Assembly: GCA_965178125.1 (NCBI GenBank)
Contig: OZ237754.1
Location: forward strand, 930,001-994,000
Direction: 5' to 3'
Length of the DNA stretch: 64,000 nt
From: Bilabrum cf. latius
Lineage: Eukaryota > Bigyra: Bicosoecida > Bigyra > Bicosoecida
The notes beneath the pieces were generated by a model. That model searched no databases, had not been told where the DNA came from, and saw nothing but the letters and a program-made list of their open reading frames with translations. A program made the position numbers and the translations under genes. This document shows positions 9,531-22,893 of this stretch, piece after piece (position 1 is the first letter of the stretch; each line of letters starts with the position of its first letter).

Positions 9531-11093
9531 GCTCGAGGTTCCGACTCGGAGCGAGCACCAGTTGCTGCCCCCAGGGTGGGGCCAGGATCATCATGCGCAA
9601 TCACTTGTCACGCGGCGTCCGGCAGCTTCCGCGCAAACCGGTGCGCTTACCTGCTTCTTCAGTTGCCGCCCGCCCTCCTGAATCCATTAGTAATACGACT
9701 ATTATAACTTTCGACACCCGAGAGGACTGTTCTGGCCGAGGCAGTCTTGATTCGGACCGATCAGTCACCTCACGAGTTGCGACCACCAGTCGCAATTGCA
9801 CCTAACACCAACACAAAGCACGCATTCACCACTACTCCACAATGTACAGTTGAGAGCCGACATACGCACGATTCGCTTGCGCTTATCCGTGATTTAAGGT
9901 GATGTATGGCCTATGACCGGCCCAGAATGCCACAGCCTGAGGTTTGTTCGGCCGGTTTTCTGCTTTGGGTGTTAGTAGCACCGGCACCTACTTATTGCAT
10001 CGGCAGCACAACCATGCATCGCTATGCTATAAGCGCGGCACCATTATGCAACACGTTGGCCAGTCCCTGATCAGACCTGGACCTCTACCACGCGCCCATC
10101 GACACATTGGCCAAACTTGGTCAGTCTCTGGCCTGGCGTATTGCCCAAACACTCATGGGTGCCCCCAACTCGTATCTTAAAAGCCATTGACCAAATTTTC
10201 TAGTAGACGCGAGCGTAGACCTCGTGTTGTGTCCTGCAGGGCAGCTCCGAAGCTCGAGCTGCGAAGAGGACAGTGCCGCGCGTACATGAAGCATTGCTAT
10301 GAGGACCATTTCGCTGCCCTAGTACCAGACCTGCCCCCACCCCCCTTTTCTCACCCCATATATATCCGACCCATTGATCCTCGTACTGCCGAGCTCTTTC
10401 TTGTGTGGTGCCGTCCTGCCACGTCTACCAGTGTGCCAGATAGGACACCCGTCGCCTGCCAGCATCCACTTTTGCACTTCAACTTTCTGCCCTTCACACT
10501 GCCTGGCACCTGGCTTGTTCCTGCAACCATCAATACCCAGGCTCAAGCCCCCGCTGAGCAGTATCTCCGCATTCCTTTCCCACTGGCAGCCTAACGCCGT
10601 GGGCCAACGGCCACTTCCCTTTCACGCCCTCAAGGCCCTGAGTCGAGGGCACAGGCCCCGCCCAGTGTCCAGCGAGCCAATTCGGTCACTGAGACATCGT
10701 GCCCATCCTAGCAACCCGCTAGATAAAGCGCACAGCGCGGCGCCGAACACTCCCACCTCCTCCCCCCCCAACTGGCAGCGCTCCCTTCTCCTTCAAGCCT
10801 CAGCCTAGAGTCCCGTGGTCTCAGCAGTGGCGGCGGTGTGGTCAGAGATGGGATGCGTGAATGGCATCTCATAGAATCCCATGGATTTTATCATCGGTCT
10901 TGGTGTGGTCGCACTGGCATTTGAAAGGCAGACAATCTCAACGGACATCTGTTGCGCGGCGACGGCCGTGCCGGGCGATGCTGCGTAGTTCCGCAAAACC
11001 GCTGGAGCTTGCGGGTGCTCATTTGGGCATTCAACCAATAGGCCACTGCCCTTGCGTTGCATATAGCTGCACATAAAGGTGTACAAAGAAGGA
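9531..11093. other. Gene-poor region, 1.56 kb
   Basis: No frame here has a recognisable domain, signal peptide or consistent composition. Short ORFs (for example 10187-10594 plus) are Pro/Arg/Ser-rich and overlap others on both strands. It separates two diverging genes (9494 minus, 11094 plus) and presumably holds their promoters. Confidence 0.5.
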
Positions 11094-14000
11094 ATGGCTT
11101 CTCGGTTCAATGCTGGCGGCCGAGCTCGTAGTCTACCGGAATCACCCAAGGTGGGCCCAGAGTCCGGCCCGCACGCAGCCCAAGCCAAACAAATTCTATT
11201 GAGCCTGGAACAATCCAAAAAGCAAGTCGAAAGGGCAAGCAAGATACATGCTGTCAAGAGCAACTCAGTTCGCTTTTTCCGAGATGCGATCGAGGAGATG
11301 CTAGAAAGCAAGTTGATCACGGAAGACCGATTCGGCGAGCTCAGCAGAGCTGACGACACGAAGTTGGACCAAGTAGTATCCACAAAGGAGTTAATGAAGC
11401 TTGCAGTGCACTGGCGAATCACCAGTGGGCCCCAAGACTTCTGGAGCAAGAATCGCAAGCGCGAAGACCTGATCGAGCAGCTGCGAGACTTTGAAGCAGA
11501 GAGGCACCTGAAAGTAGAAGAAGGAGAACGCGAAGCAGAGAAACAAGTGCTGTCAAAGCTAGATGCCCAAAGGTGAGACTTTTCCCAAAGCTAACTTCTC
11601 CGGGCGGCTTTCACAACTATCGGTTGAGGAGGCCCAGGGAGCTGAGCTCCCGGCAGGAAGCGAGCACAGTCGCGCAGGGTGCCAAATATGCTGCTACAAA
11701 CCCATGCAAGAGAAGCTATGAATCTCCGAAACGGTCATACATTACCTCCTTGTCCCCGATTATCGCAGCAAAAGCAAGGCTGGGAGCCGCCCCGATTCGC
11801 CGCAGACCCGGCACGTTCACATTGCCAAGAAGCGTCGTGCTAGCCTCAGTAGACTGCAAGCAAGCGTAAGGATGAAGCGCTACAGTGGTGATAAGTTTGG
11901 ATCGCAGGGCGAGTACACCGGCGGCAGGCTGTACGCAGCCAGAGCAGACGGTCGGATTTCTCCGCCGGGCCACGCCGCGTCCACGAGCCAGATCCCATTC
12001 AAGGAGAACGCCACCGCTTCTGACGGCGACAAGAATGGCACGCAAGATTCAATAGGTATCCTGGCGCAATAGGCGGCAGATTTGCTGTTGGGCTCGAGCA
12101 CCTCGCCTCTCTCCACTGATAAGGGTGAAGATCTCATGGGCCTCGCTGCCAGTGGGCAGGTGCAATAGTAGACGGGAGGGCCTGGCGCTGCGCTGGCACC
12201 GAACCAATAGGATGGCATGGCTGCGGGTGAATAGCACGCGGGTGAGCCGCCCAGCTTCATGGCATCGTTCATTGACGGCAACGTCCCTGCAGACGACATG
12301 CAGCTCGGGCCGCGGGCCGTCGAGGGTCGCCGGGCGCTCGTCATTTCGCTTGGGCTTGCCGACGTTCTTGATCCAAACGCCGGACTGGGCGGGAGCCGCC
12401 TCCCTGGCAGGTTTGCACACCTGCGCATAGGGACAGCGGGTCACGACGGACATGATCAGGACTGGCAGGGGTAGTCTGGTCGCACTGCAAGCGCGGCAAC
12501 CGCGGAGTACGACATGCGGAGCGATTAGGCAGGTAGGAATAGGTCACTGGAACTAGAGCCGTAGTCAGACATGCGGCCCACGAGCCCAGCCCTCAGCCGG
12601 TCGCTCATGGGCGGACGACTGAGCGGCAGCAACAATGCCTGGGGGCAGCAGCCCGCGCCCGAGACGGCAGGGGATGAGAAAGCGACTGAGAGCCACGAGA
12701 GCAAACAGGAAGTGACTGAGAGCCACGAGAGCAAACAGACGGAGACGCAAAGCGAGGCAGAGGGAGACATGCCGCTGGAAGGGCCAGGAGCTGCCCGTGC
12801 AGCCGGTGATAGGGAAAAACAGCAACCAAGCCAGCAACAAGGTCGGTAGAGCCAATCAGAGGCAGAGACAGAGGCAGAGGCAGAGGCAGAGGCAGAGGGA
12901 GAGTGCCCTCCCAACTCCCCACCCACTGGCGGCGCTCGCGACACAGACTCGGGCGCTTTGCCGTCGTGGCCCGGGTTTGCCCTTGCCACGTCACCGATCG
13001 CGACTCGGGAGAATCTGTTCCGTCTTGCCGAGTCAAAGGTTTCCGCGGGTCACGCTCCCTCCGCGCGCCAGGCCCTCATGGGGCGGCGGGTCATCACCTG
13101 CGGGGAGCTGCTAGAGGCGGCCAGGTATGAAGAGGAGGAGGAGGAGGTGTGGAGGTACAGGCCGGCTGCGTGGAGGGATCTGGGGCGAAAGCTCGGCAGG
13201 GAGCAGGGGGAGGGAGCAGCGAGCAAGGACGGCAGCAGCGGTGTTGGCGTTGGCGCTAGTGCTCAGGGCGCGAGGAAGTCCACCGAGGAGGAGGAGCTGG
13301 AGCTCCTGAGACACTACTCCTAGGGAACAAATGCGGCCCCGGTGAGCACCCCGGGCGGAGACCCACCCCTCGCGAGGAACAGTGGACGATCTCTCTCGCC
13401 CTCGGGGTCTCCCCAACGAGCCCTCGTCCAGTGCAAGGTGTCCATGTATGCATGCGGCCTAGAGAGGGCCCGGCCCAAGACACTGCTGCTGGAGCCCAGT
13501 CCAGTGCCCGTGGAGCAGGCCATCCAGCGGGCCAGGAGGGACGTGCCGTGGAGGACCTACGACCACCTGGAGCTGATCAAGCGCAAGTGGAGGCGGGGCG
13601 AGGGCTCCTTGGAGGAGCGGGCGAGGGAGGAGCAGGAGCGCATCAGGGAGGAGGGCAGGAGGAGGAGGGAGAGAGCGGCGGGGGCAAGGGGGGGGCTTGC
13701 AGATGGGGAGGGGGAGGGGGAGGGGCACGGCTTTAGCGGCGGCGGCGGTGACGGACGGAGCGGGGGCGGAGAGTCTAGGGGCGGGACCGTCCTGATGCAC
13801 TCTTCACACCAGGAACAGCTCATGCCCAAGGGCATCGCTGGTGGGACGTCGTGGGACGGCGGATCTAGCCGAGGCAGCCGTGGGTCCGCCATGCGGGCCG
13901 GGGCTAGATCCATGATTTTGCCGGGAGCCAGCGGCGGGCGCGGCAGCCGTGGCAGCGACAGTCAGAGGCCGAGCACGCGTGGCCTGCAGGGAGACGCGCC

Positions 14001-14604
14001 AGAGGGGGGGCATCGCGGGGGGTTTTGGGGTGGTCACTCAGGCGCTGGCCAGGGTAGGAGCTCTCGGGGCGGCAGGATGGCCAGCTACCCTGGCGGGTCA
14101 CCACCTCCAGTTCCGCCCGCCCTGCGGACCAGGCCAGGAACTAGGGGCAGAGCACCAGGCATCGAAGGCGGCGCATTGCAGCGCGGTTAGTTTGAAGGCA
14201 TGGCGAGCCACATGCGCGGTCACTGGAGCGCGGGGGCAGGGGCAGGGGCAGGGTTGGCAGACTCCGTCGGCGAGCGCGAATACAGTGATGCGTCGGGCCG
14301 GGGTCGGGGCACGAGACAGGGCAGGGGTGAAGCTCTCCTGGACGATCTTGACGCGTCCAGCTCCATTGCACTGGCAGAAGAGGCCGTGGAGTTCGGTAGG
14401 GCGGGTCATGGGGGAAATCGGGGGAGATACGGCGGTCGCAAGTCTGGATCCAGGCATAGGGGGAAGTCTCGTGGCCGCGTGCGAGGCCGGCTGAGCACTG
14501 CGGATCGAGCGGCCAGGCTACGCAGGGAGAGGCAAGAGGAGGGCTTGATCAGGGCCTACATGGGATCTGGGAGCCTAGTGCACGCCACGCACTCCGTGCG
14601 GTGA
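11094..14604 (+). CDS. Large mostly disordered protein, 1,104 aa, unknown
   Basis: Exon 1 11094-11572, intron with GTGAGA donor and TTATCGCAG acceptor, exon 2 11769-14604, TGA stop. Exon 2 is open only if TAG is sense: it holds 11 TAGs (including a TAG-TAG pair after CAA near 12167). Exon 1 encodes an ordered helical domain (SLEQSKKQVERASKIH, FFRDAIEEMLESKLITEDRF, a KLAVHW motif). Exon 2 has an Ala/Glu hexanucleotide repeat (~12856-12900), a conserved-looking helical block (RENLFRLAESKVS, CGELLEAARYEEEEEEVWRY, VPWRTYDHLELIKRKWRRG) and an Arg/Gly-rich C-terminus (RGRGTRQGRG), suggestive of RNA binding. The family is not recognised. Confidence 0.7.
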
Positions 14605-14868
14605 ATGGCGGGATCGGACGGCCATCGATTGCTGCTCGACTGGCGTCGTGTCGATAGAGCTGCTCTTTGTCCGACACTGAGCGTGCAATCCCCGACTTAC
14701 TTTATTGAATGTGTTCCCAATAATCAACAAATACTCGCCCAAGAAGGACTAAATAATCTGCCTTGCTAGGTCTGGTGATCCACCATGCACCCTCGCCCTC
14801 TCGCGCAAGCAGCGGAGGCAACGACTGTCCAGCCTGAATCATTGATCCAGGGATTGGTGGATCAATCG

Positions 14869-17800
14869 TCAGACGTACAGCTCATCCCTGCAAAGAACAT
14901 ACCCCTGCAGCTCCTTTGCGACCGTACCGTTGCCCTGCTCCTGCGCAGACAGGAATCGCCCAAGCCGAGGTAGGACCCTCCGCATCGCAGCACCAGAGCG
15001 CGGCAAGCCCAACTGCTCCGCGACAGCGGCCCAAAGACCCTCCCACGGCATGGATGGAATCATCCGTCCGGCATGGATATTACTAGTCCCAGCCTCGCTC
15101 AAATCAGCGGGATACCGCCCCAGGATCCGCCCCCCGCGCACGGACCCGCCCAGCACCGCCGCGTGCCCGCCCCAGCCGTGGTCCGTCCCGTGCCCGCTCG
15201 GCCGCAGCCGCCTGCCGAACTCGGACAGCTGGACGATGGTAGTGTTAGACCACACGCCCTACAGCTTCAGTTCCTGCTGGAAGCTATCCAGCGCCGTGTT
15301 GATCTTCCCCTGCATGCCGTACTGCGTGTCGGTGTAATCACTGTGCGAGTCAAACCCCGGGACCGTCACGACGAACATGTCTCTCGTGGCGCCGCGGATG
15401 TGACGAGTGCTGATAGTCTGCGCCACCTGCCGTAGCTGGCGGGCGGCCTCGTTGTCACCGACGTGGAACCATTGCTGCAGGGACCCGGCCTGCAGATCCT
15501 TCGCAAGGGCGCCCTGCCGATCCACGGCTCCAGGCGCCCGTGCAGGCCACACCGAAGTGGCCAGGGACCCGGAGGGTACTCGGTATAGATCCATCACAGG
15601 AACGTGGGTCATGGTGTCGCGGGGGTCTAGGTTCCTGACCCCGATACGTGGCTCGAGCACGTCAGCCACTGCAGCGCCGGTCGTGCCCGTTGCGGTGTCG
15701 CCCCGGAGTGCGTATGGCGCGCCACTTGCCGAGAACAGGTGGACCCCTTTCTGGCCCTGGGCGATCAATTCACGCTACAAGCGCGCGAGAACGCCTGTAT
15801 CGGTGTGTCCCACCCTGTGGGCTGCGCGCATCTGGGGCCCGTGCTCCAGCAAGCCGTCAGGGAATGTGTCCGTGCCGTTCATCGCGTCTGCCTTGCCGAC
15901 AGGAGTGACAAGGCTGCCGATGTTTGCAATGAAGGCAGTGTCATTCTGCTCGTACAGCTGCTTGAGCAGCGGCATGGTCAGGTGCACGCCAAACCGGTTG
16001 CATGGCTGCGTCCCGTTTGGCACGTCGATCCCGAGAAGGTGGCCCGAGTGCATGCCCGCGCTGCCCCTGAGGCTCTGGTACTGCCCCAGCCGATCTACAC
16101 CTCCCTTGCACTCGTCCAAAGGCACTATCATGTTCCACGAGTCGTGGCCACCGGCCAGCACAAGCATGATGAGCGCCTGGTAGTCGTCGCCTGCATTGCC
16201 GCCTCGAGTCCTGACGGGGCTGGCGCTTGGCGGGGCTCGGCTGGCGGGCCTGTGCTTGGCGCCGACGGCATGGAAGGCGGGTGAGCTGGCCGCCATGTAC
16301 ATGACAGCGGACCTCACGTCCTGCTCGTTGCGATTAGGGTCTCGTCGGATGCTTTGCAGGGTGCTCTCGATGGCTTTCTTCGTGTCGTTGCTCATGCGGC
16401 CGCCTGTTAGCAGCACATCAGCTCGGTCTACCAGCTACCCCACGGTGGAGTGCTCGTCACCCAGTGCACTGCTCAGGTTCAGGTAGCCGGCACGAAGGTC
16501 CGCTGGTGGCACCGATCCGCTCGCAAGTGCGTCGCAGTCCGCTGGCCCTCTGCCGCTGCCAAGCCCACCATCGCAAGGCAGCAGGCCGCTGGTCGTCAGC
16601 CCGAGCACCGCGTTCTGGTACCCCACCATTGTGGCGTCGGTCAGGCGCTCTGCTCCCGGCAATACGACGTCGGGTGGATCCATCAACACGGTCCAGTCGG
16701 CAGATCGGCTGACGTCCTGCACTGGGCGCACGAGGTCTTGGATGTCCGGCTGCTCGTACACACCCTGTCCCAGCTGCGGGCTCACGGGACCCAGCTCCAC
16801 CATGGCACCGTTCTCCGTGGTAAGCTGACCTGCCCGCATGATTTGCATCGTCTTCACCAGCGGGTCCTTGAGTCTTCCGTGCATGGGGTCCATTTCCAGC
16901 TCGGGGCTCAGCGCCTCGGGGTCCAGCAGCACGGCCGCGATGGTGGCACCGAGGTCAGCCCTCTCCCCCGTGCCCCTGCCCCTGTAGCTCCCATCGGCCG
17001 CGGCCTGCGCAACTCGCTGCACGTACGCTGCGGATGGGTTCGCGGTGACGAGAGATCGGATGAAGAACAGAGCCAGATGCTGGGGCGTGTTAGCGTGCCT
17101 GACCAGCGTGTCGGCAGTGGCTCCAAGCTCGCCGTGAATGTCAGCTGCTGTGGGCGAGTGCAGGCTCACCACCTGTGGTGGGTTGCGAAAGGAGTGCAAC
17201 GGGGTGCCTGCATCGTCTACAATTGACACGCTGGCCCGCTGGTTGAACAAAAACCGCGTGCGCCCACCCAGCCTGGCGCGAAAGATGGTCTGCGCATCGA
17301 GAGCCAGTCCACTCCCCCCCCCGCTGCCGCCCAAACCGGGGCTGCTACTATCACGGTGAATCCACACCGTGGCGCCTGTCCGGTTCTAAAGGGCATCGCA
17401 TTCTGGCGCAGCACACTGCATATACACCCCCGGGCCGTACACCGCGGGGTCGCGCGCGCCGACTTTGAGGGCATGCTCCATCTCACTCAGAGTGACCGGC
17501 AAGGCGGCTGTGAACACCGGCTCGGTGCCGATGCGGGCATTGCACAGCACAGAGCCGTCATCGAGCCTGGTGCACGGCTCGGCCGAAGTGCCGTAGTCCG
17601 ATGCGACAGGATAGCTGCCGTTGGTCCACTTCACCCTGAAGCCGTACAGGCTGCTCGTTGTGGAGACCCTAGCGTCTCTCTGGCTGCGGAATGGCTCGTG
17701 CATGTCGTGCACGGCCTGAACTCTGCCGTCCGGAAACACGCGCACCTGCGCGGCACACTACCGCGTGCCCCATATCCGAGTCGTGCTCACGCTCCCGCAG

Positions 17801-20800
17801 GCAAAGCGAGGGTACGTGTTCTCGCACACCTCGCTGCCCCTGCTCGCGCACTGCTGCACCGCCGTCGCCATCGACACCAGCTGTCCCTCATGCGCCACAC
17901 AGGGGACTTCCGCCTCCCACGTCCGGCTTGCCTCGCTGCAGCAGCTGGCGGCGGCAGCGGGCAGCCGCTCGTCTACGCACATGGCATCGGTGCTCCAGAG
18001 AGTGGTGGGCAATCCGCGCCCGTCCTCCACGAAGGCCAGCTCCGCGCAGGGCAGGCGCTCATACCGGAAGTAGGCCGGGGGAACACCGCTATTTCCTCTG
18101 TTTACCTGCACCACTCGCACGGTGTCGACGGAGCAGTCTGCCCCGCGGCACGGCAGCGTTTTATTCAGCCTCACTGTTGCACGCATAGTCCCTATGCAGC
18201 TCGCATACGGCCCTGGCATCCCGCACAGCGCAGCGTGGAGAGGAGACCCCGTGTCGTCCAGCACCAACGGCTCCACGCCGCTCCGGTGCCTGTCCAGCTC
18301 TGCCTCCTAGCGCGATATGTAGTGGTAGGCGGCACCTGCCTCCAGAAAGGCCTGGGTGCCTAGGTGCTCGCAACGAGGCAGATAGTCCCCCACGTGACCG
18401 GCGCCGCCTGGACTCATCTTTGGCCTGGCGTCGTGCGCGTCTGCAACACCCTGGGGCACGTGCAGCGGGTCAATAGCGTTCACGGTGGCGCTTGCCCTCG
18501 ACGCCTCGATGTTGCCTCTCATGGGGCTCGTTGCCAGGCCCGTCCACGCCCCGCTCAGGTCCTCTACGTCTGCCTGCGTCCACGCGGGGGTGGGCAGGCT
18601 CGCATCGTCCAGTACCAGCGTGCCGTTCATGTGCAACAGGTGCCGCCCCGCGGTGAAGCGCTGCAGGGCTGCACGCGCCATGGTCTCGTCTGGGTACAGC
18701 TCTCGCTTGGGGAAGATCTCAGTGTGGTAATGGATCGATCTGTCGTTGGTGTACCCCATGGCTTCGCCGACCATGGGCGAGTGGAACACCTCGTGCAGCA
18801 GCTCTCGCAGTGGGCCGAGCCCCCTTCGCACCAGTATATCCCAGTAGGCAGCGAACGCCTCGGCCTCGCCAGACCGCCCAGTGTTCTCCACTGTGACTCC
18901 GACGAGCTGTGCGAGGGCCATGGCAACCCGCTGTCGCAGCTGGTCGGGCGCATGGAGCACCGCGTTGGCCCACACGTTATCCCTCGTTGCATCTCCCTGC
19001 ATGCCCTCCGAGTGCACGTCGAGGCTCAGACGCTCCACATCGCTGTTTCCATCCACTGAGAAGGTGTACCGATGCCCTGCCTCCGGGTCGTTGGACTCCT
19101 CCCCCGGTGACCCGCACGCCCTCACGACCTCGTGGCAGTCTATTTCGTCCATACCATCGTTATGGTTGCCCACGATATCCGGGTGCTGCAGTTCGAGGGG
19201 CAGTTCATCCACCCGCAGTGTCTGGCCCATACGGCCGATGCTAGACAAGGCGTCTCGCTTCTGGTTCCAGTACCCGATGGGATGTCCTGCCGTTGGGTAC
19301 GTGATGCTAGTCTGCTCCCTGCGGACAGCAGCGGCCAGCGGCGGTTCCTTGTGCGACGACCACACCTACCAGGCGTGCTCCGACCCAAAGGCCGTGAAGT
19401 CAAATACCTGACCCTCGTCAGGATGCACGTGATCGAAGCAGTGCACCTTCGGGGAGGCGGTGACAGTGCTGTTTGCACTCGAAGTCGAGTTCGTCACTGA
19501 TCCTGCCGTGGAATTGACTGGCATGATTTCGCTGTACACCACGTTGATACGCACACCCCGGTTGGCCCACACGCAGCTTACGTCCTTGGCGTCTATTACA
19601 TCAGCGCCATCATCCGCCTCTATGATTGCTGCAGAGTACAGTGCGTGCGCCTGCTCGTCGATCTGAACCGACCCTGGCTCCGAGGCATCTTCACAGGCCT
19701 ACCTCTGCACTCGCTTGAACCGGGCCACAGGCTAGTGGCAAAGCACCGGCATCTAGTACATGGGTAAATCCAGTATTTGGAACACTTGCCGCCCCGTCAG
19801 TTCCTGTATCTTCAGGATGAAGCTCTCATTTATGTGCACGGTGCGCCCAGCGCCAGCGGTCCTCCTTGTGACCCTGCTGCACGACGGAAGCAGGCGGCAC
19901 GTATCGGCATTGAAAGGCAAACGTGGCACATGGGAGCATGTTTGCGCATCTATACCAGAGCATGGGTTCTCCAAGGTGTTGCTCGCCAGCCGGAGTCTGC
20001 CCTGGTGCTGCAGCCACATGGTTCTGTTGGTGCCCAGGATGGAAGCCAGGGCGAATGCGGGCCCCGGTGCTCGGCTCTCGCACGATCCCGCAGGCTGGCC
20101 GATGGTGCTCGCTCCAACGAGCACGTAGCTGTCTTTGGCAGGAGCAGCCACCGGTTTCATCTATACCTGGGATGCGTCGATCGCTTGGCGTGCAGATTCC
20201 GCGACGCTACTAGTGCCGTTGGAAGCCTAGGACTGGGAGCAGAGGCTGCTGGTGGCATTTGCGGCGGCACTTCCTGCATTGGCGGCACTTCCATTTGACA
20301 TGAGGCAGCTGCCATGGGCTGGACCGTCGTGCTACGACCTCGCTTCCGCATCGAGCTACACCTGTTGCAGCGGCATGTGCCCGGCAGGAATGGCTTCGGT
20401 GGGGAACTGCACCGCCGGGTTTGTCCATGCAAAGATGCAACCGGAGGCAGGCGAGCGGTATGTGACGAGCCCACCCACCTCTTCCTCGACCTCGCATACG
20501 TGCCAGGGGCCACTGCCGGACCCGGGGGCGGGAGTGAAGCTCTGGCCGACAAAGGTGCGCGGGTGGCCTCCCACCAGAAGGGTCCCATTGACGACCCTGA
20601 ACTCGCTGCCCCTGTCCAGCTCGTGGATGGAAAAGCTGACCCAGCGAGAGCCTACGTCGCACGAACTGAAGGGCTTGCCGGGGGTGCTGCCCAGCCTAGC
20701 CCGCGGATTGGCGTTGCTGCGATAGTGGGCCCTGTGCAGCGTCGGGGACATGGCCACCTGCTCCCAGTACCAGCTTTCCGCTGCCCTGCTGAAACTGCCC

Positions 20801-22893
20801 GTCGCGCTCCCGATCGTCCCAGCGCTGGGCTCGGCACGAACAGCGCTTTCGGCAGACTCGATCGAGGTGTCACTGGATGCTGTGCCTGGGTCGGCTGGCA
20901 TTCCCGTGCTGCCCACGTCCTTGCCTCTGCCTGCCATGGCCTGGATCTCACGCCATGTGCCCCCATACGCAGCCTGTTCGAGTAGCCTGGCCGCCCTTGC
21001 CTCTGGACCGAGATCCCTAGGTAAAATGCTGTGCACGAGTCGGTACTGGGGGCGGCACGGGCGGGTGCGAGTCACGCTTACGTTCTGCAGGCACATCGTG
21101 CCGTTGTTTGACGCAAGAGCTTCATCAGTGCCGTTGGTAGCCACGCTGCCGTTCCTGGGCACGGCGCTGTCACTGGTACCGTTGTTTGCGCCAGAGTCCG
21201 TCGCATTGGCACTGGAACCATGCGCCTCTTCCGGCTCGACACTTCCATTGCATCGCACGAGCCTCTGCTCCACCGCGGTTTCCTCCGCGGCGGTCTCGGG
21301 GAACAGCGGCTCACAGTGCACTGCACTTCCAGCGAGGCCGAACTCATGCAGCGGCCTGCAATCGAACTCGATGTTGCAGGGCGTAACCCCCGGCGTCCAA
21401 CGGGTGCCGCCGTAGGACCTGCCGCAGTGCAGCTTGCTGGAGGGAGGCGCGAGCGCAGCTGGCGGGGCGCTCAGGACAGACGAGAGGTCTGCTTCCACGT
21501 GATAGCTCGTGTAGTTTCTGCCGAGCTATGCCCCCGTCTCGCCCTTGCTTGCGGGGGAACACGCGTTCTCTGATTGCGAGTCCATCACCAGGAAGCTGAT
21601 CATGCCTTGAGGTGCCAGCGCCAGAACCGGCCGGTCGAATGCCAGCTCCCCTTGGAAATCCGCTGGCACTGCCACCACGGCTGGAGACGACGTGGGCGTC
21701 ATGGACGGGGTGATGGAGGGCGTAGGGGTGGCGCTGGGGGTGGTAGAGGGCGTGGGCGTGCTGCTGGTGGATGGGGTCTGGGTCGGGCTCGTTGTCACCG
21801 ATGGTGTGCTGGAGGATGTCGAGCTCGTTGAGGGAGACGTTGAGGACGTTGGAGAGCTGGTGCCTGTCGAAGATGGTGTCGCGCTGATGGAGGGCGTGAT
21901 GGATGGTGAGGGTGTGCCGCTGGGGGTAAATGAAGGCGATGGGCTGGTGCTGGGGGTAGTCGACGGCGAGGGCGAGGACGAGGGCAGGGGGGGCGGCTCG
22001 CTCTCCCGTACCTCATCACGTGCGATCAGGTCAAGATTCAGTCCATTCGCACTCGTCACACCTTGCAGGGTCCCATTGCCGGCCTACCGCATGGCATTGA
22101 CGAGTCGCCCGATGCGCACCGTGTCCAGCAGGTTGGTCTCGACCGCGCTATGCAGGTCGACTTCGTCCCGATCGGGCAGGTATTCCCGGTCTATTTGCAG
22201 GCGAAAGTAGAAGGTTATGGTCAGTTCAGCCTCCATTCCCAGTCCCAGCTCCTGTTCCTGTTCCTGTATCTGGCGCCGCCCCACAAGGTGCAACGAGCCC
22301 TCTGCTCTTCGGGGCGGCGCAAACGAATCGCCGCCTTGCTCTTGCGACATCATAATCATGTTGTACACGGTGCACGAATCCGCGGGAAGGTCCCCAGCCT
22401 GCTCGAGACCCGCGCAGAAATCAGCCGCCATGTCTGTATGGACACCCGCTGCGGTTTCGTAGGCACCGTCGAGTACGCTCGCCGGATCCCGCAGGGACAG
22501 CTAGATGCTGCCGTTGAAAGCAGTATTTGACACTCTAGTGAACTCAGTCGCGTCGCCATCGTTCCCCAAGTCAAGTGGCCAACCAATGGTGAACTGCAAC
22601 GCGACCAGAACTGCTCCTGCGACCAAGCAGGCCGCGACGCAGCAGCACAGGCAGGCCGCGATGCGCTCACATTGGCAGCAGGCAACACACGTGCAATACG
22701 GATCGTCTGCATCCTCCACATGCCTCATGTTTGCTGCGGGGGCTGGGTCCGTCGGATTGCGATGGCTTCGGTCATTGCCAGAAGTTGGCCCCCGTCTGCG
22801 AGGCATGGGATTTTCTCCCTCAAACTCAAGTCTGCCAGCAACAGCACCTTGAGTTGTCCTTGCCCTCGCGCCTGCATTACCTTGTTGGGGCAT
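14869..22893 (-). CDS. Giant type II membrane protein with fused DUF1800 and DUF1501 domains
   Basis: One uninterrupted minus-strand frame of 2,674 residues, ATG 22893 to TGA 14871-14869, with 16 in-frame TAGs. Order: short cytosolic Cys-rich tail, TM helix (~80-104), an ectodomain, a Ser/Thr-Pro mucin-like linker (~310-400) with many N-glycosylation sequons after it, then a DUF1800 core (~1300-1475; YPDETMARAALQRFTAGRHL, PAWTQADVEDLSGAWTGL) and C-terminal DUF1501 (~2210-2650; LVLAGGHDSWNMIVP, VQLSEFGRRL, GTDHGWGGHAAVLGG). In bacteria these two families are usually separate, adjacent genes for secreted proteins of unknown function; DUF1501 is related in fold to sulfatase/phosphatase enzymes. 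Here they are one polypeptide exposed outside the cell or in the lumen. Domain calls are from memory of family motifs. Convergent with the gene ending at 14604. Confidence 0.85.

Noticed and set aside
10187-10594. Plus-strand ORF of 135 codons
   Set aside because: Pro/Arg/Ser-biased, overlaps ORFs in other frames and shows no conserved pattern.
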